From the NCBI RefSeq assembly GCF_021917145.1, contig NC_061072.1, positions 10,309,805 to 10,373,804 on the forward strand: a stretch of 64,000 nucleotides of DNA, written 5' to 3'. Positions 1 to 15,000 of this stretch are shown one piece after another. Made by a program: the position numbers and the translations under genes. Numbering within the stretch: the stretch's first letter is position 1; each line of letters opens with the position of its first letter. The notes beneath the pieces were generated by a model. It was given only the letters and a program-made list of their open reading frames with translations, was not told where the DNA came from and searched no databases. This DNA is from Hypomesus transpacificus. Lineage: Eukaryota > Chordata > Actinopteri > Osmeriformes > Osmeridae.

Positions 1-1222
1 CACAATACCTAATCCTTCTATCCCTTCACTCGCTCACCCATGGTCTGCTGTGCCAATATCCTCCTGCCATTCCCTAACTGTGTGTGTGTGGGTGTGCGCA
101 TTTCTCTATTTCTATGTCTGTCAGTCCCAGGTGTTTTCAGTCCGTACCTAACCCTCAGTGGGCCCAGTGACATTACTGTTATCGCTCTGTTCCCCGACTG
201 CCAGCCGTGTGTGTACGTGTGTGTGTGCGTGTGTGTGTGTGAGTGTGTGTTTACACAGCTGGTATTCTGCAGCCCGTGCAGGCAGCGCCAGCCAAAAACA
301 GCAGCTGTGCTGCACGACGGTGAGGGGATGTGTAAGAGGGCCCAGCCCTGCTGTGGGAACAAGCCACAGTACCGATGGATATCACCACTGCACTTCCACC
401 TCCCCTGAAGGATCCACCAGAGCCAGGCTGGAGGGTTCAATCCAGTCGGGAGATCTACATCCGTGAGCTCAGCTCACACAGTGTGTGTGTGTGTGTGTGT
501 GGTGGGTGGTGTGTGTCTGTGTGTGATGTCTGTGTGTGTGTGTGTGTGTGATGTCTGTGTGTGGTGTCTGTGTGTGTCCACATCTCCCTGTGCATGTCTG
601 AGTGTCTGAGCAGGACAGTCTAAAAGGTTTTTAGAGGCTGCAGGGAACTTTGTCGCCCCCCCCCCCCCCCCCCCCCCCCCCCCATGTCATTATCCCTTTA
701 ATGTCCCTCAAACAGCACATCCTGGCATTTATGGTATAGGCCTATCTGCCCATAAAGCCTTTTATTGTTTGGCTGGAGCTCTATGGTGGCTGTAACCTGC
801 TTTCCTATTTTTATGGGGACCTTCACTATATCACCGACAGGGAGGACAAAGCCATCTGACATTGGTGTTTACCAAAGTATCCAGAGCCCATAAATCCATC
901 CTGGAAATACCCCGAAACCCCTCCACTGACTCCTGGAGAACTCTAGCTTGTTGCTAACTTCAAGTCAGACAGGGGCCGTATTGGATATTGCAGAGGAAAA
1001 AAACATACACACAGATGTTTAGCTTTTCCCTCCCAAGCTGGATAGAGAAACAGGGCCATGCTTATTGGTGTGCCTAACAGCCTTCCAGTCAGTGGACCAT
1101 TCTACTCTAGAGAGAGAGAAAAGTGGGCCAGACTCAGACCTCCACTTGTGGAGCGGGATGAATATTATTAAAGGGTATCAGAGGAGAGCACAGGGGCAGG
1201 CAGGAGAGAGAGAGACAGAGAC

Positions 1223-1256
<34 letters not shown>

Positions 1257-4142
1257 GGGGGGCTGAGCCAACAGTCCTGTTCTACCAAGCCTCTGTAGAC
1301 TCATAAGGAATGTGATCAGCGAAGCAATTACTGCTTTGTGTCAATTCTAGGATATCCATCTATCCAGCCTCATCTCATTAATCCACCCCCCCACCCCCCC
1401 TCCTGGATTCCTGGCTCTGATTCGCCTCTTTCAGCTCTTCTCTCCTGCTTTAACTCTCTTTCAGACCTTAGGCCTGATGTCGAGGTGACTGTGCGTGTGT
1501 GTGTGTGTGTATGTCAAGCCTAAGCTATTTTAAAAGCCTGTTCTCCTCACAGTCTGGAATACAAAGAGCTGTCGCTGAGAAGAATTTCCATTTCCCATTC
1601 ACAAGTGGCAGCCGAGGGGTGTGTGTGTATGTGTGTGTATGTGTGTGTGCGGTTCACTTTAAGTGGATTTCCCTCTGTGTTGTGCTTGCAGAGCCCACGC
1701 GTTGCAACACCCTTGCCAGTGACCTCCACTAAAGAGGTGCCCTCGTGGCGGCTGGCAGACCGGACCAGCGGCGTGCTGATTGTTGCGCCTCCACAAAGCC
1801 TGAGTGTGGCCCGACGAGCGAGCCGCAGGACAAAGCCGAGGTGCGAGCGCCGGGTGGACACGCCGTGTCCGTGTGTGTGTGTGTACGTGTGTGTGTGTGT
1901 ACGTACGTGTGTGTGTGTATGTACGTGTGTGAGTGTCTACGTGTGTGCGTGTGTGTGCGGCCCTGTCATCCTCGTACAGGATGAAGCTGTGTGTCTGTGG
2001 TGACACCCCTCAGCCCCCCCCCCCCCCCCCCCCCGCTCCACCCCCTGCCTGTACCCCAGCGACAGCCTGTCGCAACCTGGGAAGGGAGGGGGAGGGGGGG
2101 GCCGGGAAAGGTGGCGAGCGCTACAGGGAGAGGAGGGGGGAGTCGGTGGGGGGGGGGGGGGTCCTGCCGAGTGATGTGAAATGTAAAAATGTGCAGAGGC
2201 AGTTCAAATGTTAATGGAACATCTCAAATCCCCTGCTTAGCCAGCAGGTTGGGGGAACAAAAGCCCTGGGGGGAGAGCAACAGCTTGGTTCAATGCCTGA
2301 GCCTGACAAATGCTGCTGGGGGGGGGGCAGAGGGTAATGATAGTGAGTGTGGAGGGGGGGGGGGGGGGGGGGGTAATGATAGTGATAGTGAGTGTGGACT
2401 GGTAGTGAGAGTGGTTGGGGGAGTGGTGGTTTGATTTTGCCCTGTTGGGGTAAAAGGGGTGGTAATGGAATGGATACCCCGCCTCCCCAACACCACCACA
2501 TTAAAGAGAGAGAGAGAGAGGGGGGGGGGGGGGGGCGTCATCAGCATTTCAAAAGAATGGAGCCATAGAATGCAGATAACTGTGCTGGGACTCCTCCCTC
2601 ATCTCTCACCATTCTCTCTCTCCCTCTCTCCCTCTCTCCGTCTCTCCCTCTCTCCCTCTCTCCCTCTCTCCCTCTCTCTCCCTCTCTCCCTCTGAGCCTG
2701 TGGCACTCTCTGAGAGATGATAGTGGCCTGTCAACCTTCCGTGTGAGTGTGTGCTTCTATCTTGGGACAACTCTAGGAAAACGTCTTCATCCTAGACCCC
2801 CCCGACACAACCCAGGCGCACCCTGAAAGACAGAAGTTAATTGGATGAGAGTGGGCCTTTTACCCAGCGCCCCCACAGGTCTGTGAGGGTCAACTTAGCT
2901 CAGGCACCAGACACAGCCCTGACAATTCAATCATGTGCTGCAATCAGTGGATAGACACTGCAGTTTTAACCATTCTGAAAACCCATGTAATAAAAAAGTT
3001 AGATCTCTTTCAGAAAAAAAAACTGTCCTTTGTGAAAATAAACTTGGACAGAGCGTAAAATCCAGAGAGAGGAGAAAAGAAAGATAGACAGAATGAAAGA
3101 GAGAGAGAAACTCACAAATCACACTATTACAATGACTTGGTCTTCAGGGATTGGAGTTAGATGATCAAGGGCAAACAAGAAAGTCAAACTTAGTTGAGAC
3201 GGACAGAAAACAAGTCAAGGATAATGGAGGCACGCATAAGCTATCGATCTAGCTGTCCACATATCAAGTAAAGGAAAGAAAATAATCTTTTTCTATAGTT
3301 TTCATTTGACAATAATGATTCGCTTAGCAGGTGCTTTGATCCTTGCTTCAAATACAGCAAGACCGGGTAGCAAAGAAGGCCTCACAGTGTTTTTTCTTCT
3401 TCTGTCGCTTACCACACAGTCTCTTGGCAAAACATACTGACTGCCTGAAAGACATGATTTATGCATCCGTGTGACACTTAGGTTGTATTCAATGACCTTG
3501 TTTCCATTGCAATTCAGCTGGGGCACATTTTTTACCTTAATTAACCAAGGCACCAAAAAAATGAAAACATTTTTTTAAAACATTTTTTTTAAACATTTGT
3601 TTTTACTTTGCTCAACGTACAAACAAGTGCTTAGTAGTCAGTCGCCATGGCTACCCAAACCATCTGTGTGTAGAAGCCAGAGAGTGACAGAGACAGAGTT
3701 TCTCAATAGTGGGTAAATAGTGCATTACAAACAAGTGAATGGGCCAGAAGGGAGCATCATTAGCTTGGCCAGAGCCTGCCATTCTCTGTGTGATGCCAGG
3801 GGTCTGAAACATGAAGAAAGCCTGATAATATTTAACCAGAGAAGTACCATCAATCTGGCTCGCCTTCTCTCTCTTCACCCCAGGGCCTGGGCTATTGTCA
3901 TTCTCACAGCACACCCCATTCACTCTTTATTGAATATTGTCCACCTATTGTTCAACCTTACATGCTCTCACTGAACTACATTACTTATCCTAGTCCCTCT
4001 TCGAAGAGAGGGAGGGCAGGGAGAAGAAAAAAACATCATATGTTATGCGGGTGTCAGCGTAACAAAACCTGCCCTATGCATCTCAAAGTATCTCTGTGCA
4101 TGTGGTTTGCCTCTCTCTGTCTTACACACACAGCCGCATTTG

Positions 4143-4187
<45 letters not shown>

Positions 4188-6491
4188 CCTCGCCCAGTGT
4201 GACCCGGTGGGTCTTGTAGAGCTCTTTGAATGAAAAGGAGAAGTCATTTATCCGACTCATCCTCACAGCACCTTTTAAAAAGCCTCTCTATTTCCCGCGT
4301 TCAAGCCACAGCTCACTGATGAAGAGGACCCCATCCAGGATCTCTCCTTCTCCCTCCCTTTCTGGAGATTCCCTCTCTTCCTGATCCCCAGGTCTTCCAC
4401 AGCGTCTCTCCCCAGGCTACGATGTGACAGACTATGAAAGTGTGTGTGTGAGGGTTTCTGAATAATCAATGTTGGTGCTTTAGACTGGGAGACAGTCTTG
4501 GCAAAAAATGGTGTGTGTGTTAGTGTGTGTGTTAGTGTGTGTTGGGAGGTGAGAACAGTAGTGTTAGTGGACGCTGGGGGGGTCTGACATGTCAGAGCTC
4601 ATCAGGAACAAACAGCCTTTTCCCTTTCCCTCTCTCCCTCTCTCTCGTTCTCTTTATCTCTATTTCTCCACCTCTCTTTTTCAGTCTCTCCATCCCCCCC
4701 CCCTTCTTTGTGGTCTGGCTGGCTGCTTGGCACAGCACCAGGCTCTGTCCTCACTGAAGGCCCCTGGCCCTGTCTGCCAGCTGGGTGGCACCACATTATG
4801 GCCTCTGCTCCTCAATGCCCAGGTTGGCCACAGTCATTACTGGGCTGGAGATTTGCCTTGTTGGACCATGCCATACTGTGCCCCATGCTCTGCTTAGCTC
4901 AGGCCCCCACCCCCTCCCTGTCATACCCCCATAACACACACACACACACACACACACAGAGCTCAGCTCACACCACTGAAGCCTGCAGCTAGCGCTTTGT
5001 CACTGTACAAATGGACATGGTGGCAGATGGGGTGGCCATGCTATCACAAGCACACACGGATTAAAGCCTCATGTATTGAAGTGTAGCTGATTAAATAGAG
5101 AGAATCTTCAGAGGAAACCACCGGCTCGCTCTTCTTGTTATGGCACATTTGTTATTTCTATAAATAAGGTGGACTTGTGTTTAACCCCAGATAGAGAGGA
5201 AGAGGAGTATATTTAAATGTATGTGTTGTCATGGCATCAATCCTTGTCCAACTCTCTACTATAATTCACAACATTAGTGGGAATATAGTTGGCTGTAACA
5301 GTTAATGGTGATATTAATGACAGAATAATTGCAGTGGGAACAGTCCGTGGTTGTATTAATGATAGTATAATAGCAGTGGTAGTAACAGTCCATGCTTCTT
5401 CTTGATAAAATGTTCCTCAGTTGTGTTTTTCACATGAACACACCCTGCTTGTGTAATAGTTTTATTTCTCAACCTCGATGAGTGTCCTTTTACTCAATGT
5501 CCTCCCGTACAAAACATGTACTCAGGTTAACAAGGCGGTCCATCCATGGGTAGTATGACGTGCAGTGTTCCCCAAGTGTTGTGATCAGTATGGCTCTAAC
5601 CAGACGCTGCAGTGTGATGCTTGTGTTCATCCACCCACACACTATTATAGAAAATTGAAAATGCTTTCTCCCCCTCCTTTCGTCCTCCTCCCCTCCCCTC
5701 CTCCCCTCCTCACCTCCCCCCCTTTCCTCTCCTCTCCTCTCCTCCTCCTCCCCTCCTCCTCTCCCTCCCTCCATCTGTGAGTCACCAGATCAGACAGGTC
5801 TAAGAAGACACAGGACACTGTCTGATAGCCATGTATTATACCTGCTCAAAAGCCCTCTACCTTTAACTCCATACTCCGCTTGGATCTAGCTGAAAAACAC
5901 ACACATTTGTGTGAACGTGTGTGTGTGTGTGAGAGAGAGAGGAGAGAGAGAAAGGGAGGGAGGGAGAGAGGCAGAAGGGTAAGGCCTTCATAAAAGAGAA
6001 GAAAGCGAGTAAGACACAGGTGAGGATATTGTGTGAATAATTCATTGAGGCGAGCTAGATAGACACTAAACAGGGCTGTATTTGTCAGTGAACACCAGTG
6101 TTCATCCTGCCATCCATCCACTGTGATTCCCCCCTCCCTCCATCTCTCTCTCCCCATCTCTCTCTCTCTATATCTCTCTCTCTCTCTCTCCATCTTTCTC
6201 TCTCCATTTCTCTCTGCTCTGGGGAACTCAGATAAAGGATAATAGATCTGCTGACATTCAGCTGTCCCACATAAAGATTCTCATTAAATAACCCGGTTAG
6301 TGCCGCACACACGTTCCAGCCCAGTGTGTGTGTGTGTGTAGTGTGTGTGTGTGTGTGTGTAGTGTGTGTGTGTGTGTGTGTAGTGTGTGTGTGTGTAGTG
6401 TGCACATAAATGCCTGTCTGTTCGCCCACTGGTTTATCTAAAACGATTAATAAAGAGCAGGTTGAGCATTAGACATTCATGCGTGCACACA

Positions 6492-6527
<36 letters not shown>

Positions 6528-7132
6528 GAGGCCCTCTCACAGATCTTGTGCCCTAACTAGGGAGTCATGGGTCAAGTGAAGAATTACCCAGAGTGCTGCA
6601 GGCTGGACCCAGGGCGATCATCACAATCTAGGTGAGGGGTTGCAGCGTTACAATAGCTAATCCCACCCAGAGACCCTGCATCGAGGGCAGCAGGGCAGCA
6701 GGACAGTCCTGGCTGGCCTCAGCAGATGCTGTCCTGGCTCGGCGGGTCTCGTGTTAACAGAGCGTATTGTTGCAACACACAGTGGTGTATGCACACACAG
6801 ATCTCTGCATAGACGTGCATTCACTCCGTCACACCCAGATGAAAGACTCGATTGTGAGACAAGCACGTAAGCACACACACAGGCACACACACCGAACAAT
6901 AATTAAACAGTGCGAACAGACATGCACAACCCATACACACACACACACACACATCTACACACACAAGCAAACTGTGCAAACAAGCACCGGTGCATGTGCG
7001 GGCAAACACGGACACAAACACACGCACACACACATATATACAAAACAGAAGCAACCCAGAATCAGCAACATGAACCTGCAGGATGGTTCCAGCAACAACA
7101 ACAAAAGCCACAACAATGGCTTAGCTGGGTAG
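1..7132. other. Non-coding stretch rich in simple repeats
   Basis: No reading frame here looks like a conserved protein; the open frames come from repeats. Visible content: TG/CA arrays (about 478-575, 1494-1512, 1617-1652, 1870-1960, 4144-4186, 6323-6400, 6486-6522), a GA array (1202-1255), a CT-rich tract (2614-2692), and poly-C or poly-G runs (656-683, 2014-2034, 2148-2161, 2354-2373, 2520-2535). Between them are less repetitive segments, for example 700-1000 and 5000-5500, whose function I cannot tell. It could be an intron or intergenic DNA. Confidence 0.75.
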
Positions 7133-7200
7133 GCTGGGGCCAAGGGCTGGGGCCAAGGGCTGGGGCCAAGGGCTGGGGCCAAGGGCTGGGGCCAAGGGCT
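7133..7200 (+). repeat. 13-bp G-rich minisatellite, about five copies
   Basis: The unit CTGGGGCCAAGGG is repeated head to tail with almost no divergence. Each unit holds a run of four Gs and a run of three Gs separated by short loops (CCAA and CT), so the plus strand meets the G3+N1-7 pattern for an intramolecular G-quadruplex several times over. No gene overlaps it. Confidence 0.95.
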
Positions 7201-7389
7201 AGTCCAAAAACCTAGTGGGCTGGCAAAACAGCTGAGTGGGACAACATGATGGGCCTTTATTTTCCCTCCAAACATAGAGAACCAGGCCGGGGAGTTTGGC
7301 CTTTCCACTCTACACTACTACTACACACACTGTGACAGACTGAGTGATGGGGTTGAGTTATGTGCCCCCAGCACAGGAAGACCTCTCTG

Positions 7390-7690
7390 ATCTCTCGGTC
7401 TCCCCCTCTGTCTCTCTGTCTCTCTCTCTCTGTGTGTGTCTCTCTCTGTCTCTCTCTGTCTCTCTCTCCCTCTGTCTCTTTCTGTCTCCCTCTGTCTCCC
7501 TCTGTCTCTCTCTGTCTCTCTCTGTCTCTCTCTGTCTCTCTCTGTCTCTCTCTGTCTCTCTCTGTCTCTGTCTCTCTCTGTCTCTCTCTGTCTCTCTCTG
7601 TCTCTCTCTGTCTCTCTCTCCCTCTCTCTCCCTCTGTCTCTCTCTGTCTCTCTCTGTCTCTCTCTGTCTCTCTCTGTCTCTCTCTCTCTT
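7390..7690. repeat. (TCTCTCTG)n octamer microsatellite
   Basis: About 300 bp of mostly TCTCTCTG units on the plus strand, with a few CCCTCTGT variants and one short TGTGTGTC insert near 7431. The long open frames on both strands (poly-Ser/Leu/Cys one way, poly-Arg/Glu/Thr the other) follow from the lack of stop codons in the unit and are not genes. The minus strand is nearly all purine. Confidence 0.97.
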
Positions 7691-9596
<1,906 letters not shown>

Positions 9597-9696
9597 NNNN
9601 NNNNNNNNNNNNNNNNNNNNNNNNNNNNNNNNNNNNNNNNNNNNNNNNNNNNNNNNNNNNNNNNNNNNNNNNNNNNNNNNNNNNNNNNNNNNNNNN
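9597..9696. other. Assembly gap, 100 N
   Basis: Exactly 100 undetermined bases. A round 100 is a usual placeholder for a gap of unknown length, so the true distance across this point is not known. Confidence 0.99.
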
Positions 9697-10729
9697 TCCC
9701 AGATGTGGGCCACAGACAGGTTTAACCCCTACTCTTCCTGCCTGCACCAGGGCATGCTGTATAAGGAGGCCTTGGTAAGAAAGGTTTGAGCAATATCAAA
9801 AACCTTTTATTCCTTTTTGTCAATTTTTGTTATTCTCAAAGTATTGGGACCCACTGAACTGTGGCTTAATGTAATTTACTGTAAGGCTAAAAATGAGGTA
9901 CACTTCTGGTGCATTACACAAGTATAAAGAATGTGAGAGCGCAGCTTTTTCCAGATGACTCAGCAATCGCAAAGACTTTTGACAAAGATTAGAAAAACAC
10001 CTTTGAGAGTGAATAATACGTTTTCCTGATACAGTTGCTTTTTTTCTGGCTTCTTGGTTCCCCTCTGCAGTTTCACTGACATCATTTTGCAAGCAACCTG
10101 TAAAAAATGTGAACATCTCTCGCACAAAGTCTACTTGAGAAGGCATAGAACACTCAGCCAATGCAATATTAAAGAAATGTAATACTTAAGTAGGGCTGGC
10201 TTGGATTGAGCAAAGTCATTTCTGTTTCCATCGAGCACTTAAACTGAGATAAAAAAAGTCTGAAACTTGTGCAGTTTATTCTGGACGAAATTATTGTTGC
10301 TAAAACACACCCCAAAGATGGCGTCTTTAGAAGGTGGAGGGAGGCAGAGGAACAGCAGGACTGCTTTGGGGGTGGAGACAGTGAGCTGATTGATATCCTA
10401 TGAGCAACAAACTTGAGTGACCCCATTCCTAGCTCACCTCTGCCTCCTCCTTTTTCTCGTTCTCTTTCTCTCTCTCAATATGTCCCTCTCTCTTTATCAC
10501 TCCTTTCCCCCTCACTCCCTTTCTAACTTTGCTCTCCCTCTGTCTCTTTTCGTTCCCCCCTCCAAACTCCCTCCCTCTCTCATTCTCTCTCTTGCTCAAC
10601 CAACTGTGAAGCAGTTGTCCAACACGCCCGTCAGCCAGCCAGCCAGCCAGCATTCTGATAGAAGCCTATTATACACAATAATAACAGACTGAAAAAGGGT
10701 ATGCAGACAACACATAAAGCATAGGAAAA

Positions 10730-10791
10730 GAGAGAGAGACAGAGAGAGGGAGAGAAAGAGAGAAGGGAGAGAGAAAGAGAGACTGAGAGTG

Positions 10792-10850
<59 letters not shown>

Positions 10851-10947
10851 AGGGAGAGAGAGAGAGAAGGGAGAGAGAAAGAGAGACTAAGAGTGAGACA
10901 GAGAAAGAGAGAGATACAGAGAGAGAGAGGGGAGGGAGAGAAAGAGA
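10730..10947. repeat. (GA)n purine microsatellite
   Basis: About 218 bp of GAGAGA with scattered A and G substitutions. One segment (from GGGAGAGAGAAAGAGAGACT) occurs twice, near 10766 and 10868, which suggests an internal duplication. Homopurine with mirror symmetry. Confidence 0.95.
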
Positions 10948-11829
10948 TGGTTGGAGATGGAGCAAGAGCAGCCTGTCCTGTGGGGCCCCTGGCTAAGAGC
11001 TCGATGATTTCAGGATATTGTAGCACAGAGGCCATATGAGGCCAGAAAAGTCTGGGAAAGCTCACTGCAGCTTTAAGCTTCCACATGTGAATGCACCACA
11101 AGCCCCCTCCCTTCCTTCATTCCCCCTCTTCCTCCCACATGTCTCCCTAAGGGAAGACCAGTGTTTTGAAAACACTGCAAAAACGAACTGGCAGCTTCAA
11201 AAGTTTCAAGCCTGTTTTCCTCCTATAGCGATGTAGTATTTCAAGCTGCCTATGGGCTCTGTTGCTCAGGTGACCCAATGACGATATGTGGGCTTTGGGA
11301 CCAGGCTGAAGACCAAGAGAGGTTCAGTTGAATGTTTCGTTGGTCTAAGTTATGTGCATTCAATTTCCCTTTGTTTTAATGAGAGGGGAGAGAGACAATG
11401 GGGACACCAGATAAACATTTCTAGTTGTTACATTTGTTCTGGCAAACCCTTGAAACAATGTCAGAATAGAGGTTGTGATGAACTTGAAGTTACATTGGAG
11501 TTGAAGTTAGCTTCTTATATTGAGGGAAGCGATAACATGGACGACAATCTGGAAGAATAGCCATAATAGCAGTTGGTGAGGTCTTGCTCATCACCTGGCA
11601 ACATACTATAACGTTTAAAGTCAGAAAATCACACTTTTGGTCATATATTTCAAATCTGAAACAACTTCCCAGGCAAAGGTGACTCTTTATCTCTAGTCCC
11701 CACAGTGAATTCTAATTGATTACATCCGTAGTACATTTCCCCTGCAGTCAGGTTATGTGGCCCCTGCTGCGTCTTCCATTTTGGATCACTGGGGGGCAAG
11801 TTGCCAACATGCTCCTTTTCCCACCATCT

Positions 11830-12010
11830 CATCAGTGGAAACCCAGAGAGTATGTCCCTTTAATTAGACCGCCCGTGAAAATAATGGTGCATTAATGACA
11901 TTTCTATGGGGGCCAATGAGCTGGAACAACAGAGGCAAGACTAAATCACAAATCAATTCCAACAAATGTAATTTAAGGCATAATTAGCCTCCGGGTGGTG
12001 TCGCTGGAAT
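11830..12010. promoter_or_regulatory. Candidate conserved non-coding element
   Basis: A repeat-free, moderately AT-rich block of about 180 bp between low-complexity neighbours. It holds several homeodomain-type cores: TTAATTAG near 11858, ATTAATGA near 11892 and ATAATTAG near 11981. No open frame of note. The call rests only on texture and motif density; alignment to other fish is needed. Confidence 0.35.
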
Positions 12011-15000
12011 GCCATGCTGGGGGATGAGGTGAAGGAGAAGAGAGATGGAAAGAAAGAGGGATAGAGATGGAGGAAGAAAAAAAAAAGAGATCTGAAGAGG
12101 TTGATCACAGACATGGGATTATGGCAGAGAAACAGCAGATGATCTAGAACGACCCTATTGTAAGAAAATCCTATTGACAGAGTGAGGTCATGCGGTGAAA
12201 ATGTTTTGTGTGATAACAGTAGAAAAGAATACCATTGAGGAACCGATCACTCTTAAATGAGTCGCTCATGGCACGTGCCTTGGTGGTTTAAAGCAAACAG
12301 ATGATTTAAAAGCAACACTTCCAGTATGAGCCACACAGCCAAGGAGTGCTAATTCTCTATAAAAACAGTAGTGTGTACGGTTAAGCGCAACAACATTCTG
12401 GTGTTTAAAAGAAAAGGAGAGGAGAGAGAAAAAAAAGGGCAGATTTTTTATTATTATTTTTTTACGCCAAACCACAGGGAGGCTGGGAGAAGCCGAAGGC
12501 TTGGCCTGGTTCGCTGGATGCCAGATCACACAAACACACACACTCTCGCGCCAATAACTGAGCTTCATAAACTGCAATTAAAACCCTGGGCACTAATTTA
12601 GTGGAAATGGCAGCCTGTAAAAAGAGAGGAGTGTTAGAGAAAGGAGAAGGAGGAGAGAGGAGGGGATGAGGAGGGAGAGGATTTGGGCCCTCAGCAGCGA
12701 CTGAGCAGATTTTTTCTTTCACAGCCTTATCCCTTCCTTTAATCCAAAAAATACCAGCTCTCCTCTTTTTTCGCCCCATGTTCTGTGCCACACACACAAA
12801 GCGCGTGCACATGGTATCCGTAGGTGTGTAAGTGCGCACACACATGCAATTCACACAAACACACAAATGCACCACGCACACACTTTCTTCTGAGCCTCTT
12901 AGCCCTGGTCTCCCCCATCCCAGTTGTTGCCCTTCCACATCGAGGTACGAGTGCAGAGGACATGGCTGACAGGAGCCATCTGCCTCGTGGCTTGTCAAAC
13001 CAGGGAACTAGAACAGGGTGTCAGCGCTCTGATAAAACAGGCCACACACCCCAGCCGCAGGAAGAGAAAACACTTCATAAACACATCTCTCCCACACCTC
13101 ACCTCACCTCACATGATGCTGTCTCAATGTTAAACTACAGCTCTTAGAACACTTGAATGAATGGATTGCATGTTATTACTGTAACTGCTGGTACAACGGA
13201 CAGTGTTTGGGGTTCTTGAGTTTGCGGATGACTCATGTAACAAAGAACAACTTTAGTTGCATTCAACTCAAGCACTTTTCTTGTTGTTCTCCCTGAATGG
13301 TCAATTTGATACTTTTCTTTCACACCAAAATGGTGAGTGCTTCACAAATTGTTTTTTAAACAGTGGTTTGGGTGCTGTGTTACTGCTTATATCACATCCG
13401 CCTGGTTTTCAGTACATATTAGGGTTATAAGAAAGTGTCAAAACCAGACTCTTTTTCTGTACACAGCCCTGTGGCATGTGATAAACTTGATGGAATTGGG
13501 AGAATGTTAGGAACTGCTCCTGACAAGAAACCCCCTATGCACTGAATGTGTGACTGTAATTCCATGAACACACACTACGTGGTCTCTCTCCTCCTCCACC
13601 GAGTCCTGTGAGGGCTTCACACATCCTGAACACAGAGGGAAAACATCCAGCGGGAACTAAGCAAGCAGAGCCCCAGACATGTTGCCCTTTTTAATTGCTT
13701 ATTGATTGCAGTGTCAAGCTAAGAGGAGAACAGGGGGTTGAGGAGAAGCTGAAACACATGAGAAAGGCCTCACGTGCGGCTGGGTGGTTATGTTTGGGTT
13801 GGAGCACCGAAGAAAAGGGAGGAGGGGTGAGGTGGAGTTTACTGGAGTCAGTGTTGAAAAGTTGAACATCGGCAAATGCGTACAGAAACAGTATAAATAT
13901 TGCTCTTCTAAGTCAATGCGTAAAGTCCATGAGTAAATATGTCAACACACTGTGAAGAAATATTCAACCCGGTCACTAAGAAATGCAGATCCTACAGAGT
14001 AGGCTGCTTTGTTAGTCAGAAAATCTACAAGGGCGTTGGATTATGTTGAATTTCACAATGTGGGCAGCCTTTTTGTAACAACTGAGGATGCGGCTCTTAC
14101 GTAAATGTTCTTAATAAAAGTGCAGACAGATTTGCCGTTGTCAAAAAGTGGGTAGAAAAAAAAAAGAATAAAGTGTTGCCATGTATAAAACGCCCCTGGA
14201 AATCTATAGTGATAGACAGCAGTCAGGTGTCTAATTGTTTTTCTAGCAAACTGCAAGGAAACACTGACTAGAAATGTAGACTTGTCCCTTCTGATCAGGA
14301 CATTAAGAGAAAAAACAGCAGCACAGAGGCAGAAGTTTGAGGGTTGAAACTTTCATACCAATTCCTCAGGCTACAGTATATGTATATATATATCACTTAA
14401 CGTTTCCTGTGTAGCTGCAAACCATCTCACCAAAGTCCCCAGTGACAATCAAGCCCCAGGACTTGGACTAGAAAAATACTAGAGTGCCATACATTCTACA
14501 CTTGCTTTATGGTTGGTCTCTGGTTGACGTACACATATAAGTAAAATTAAGATAGTAATCTCAATCGCCCTTCAACAGTTACATTTACGACATACATTTA
14601 TGTACGTTATGTCTGTACGTATTTACGTATCACTCAAAAACCCAAGGCCACAAACTGGAATCCCAATCTAGTCTCATTTCCAAAACCACAAGTATTCCAC
14701 TGATCCATCTGGACAGAAAGGAAAGGACTGTGTGGCTTTTAAACAAATAGTGCAGAAAACAGCACGGGATGATAAGGTAACAGTCAAATCCAACTCTTAG
14801 CTCCAGAAAACGCAAATAGAGAGATGAGACACACAGGAACATTGCACATGTTAATCCAAGGTCAGCTCATCTCCAAGCAGCTGATTGGGAACACCCAGTT
14901 CATCAGGCTCACCTCAGCGAGCTCCGGGCTTGAGGGTAGGGAAGGTTTACCTACCTGAGGGTGGAGGTTGGTTGTGAGGAGTTGAACTCTCTGTAGGGTT

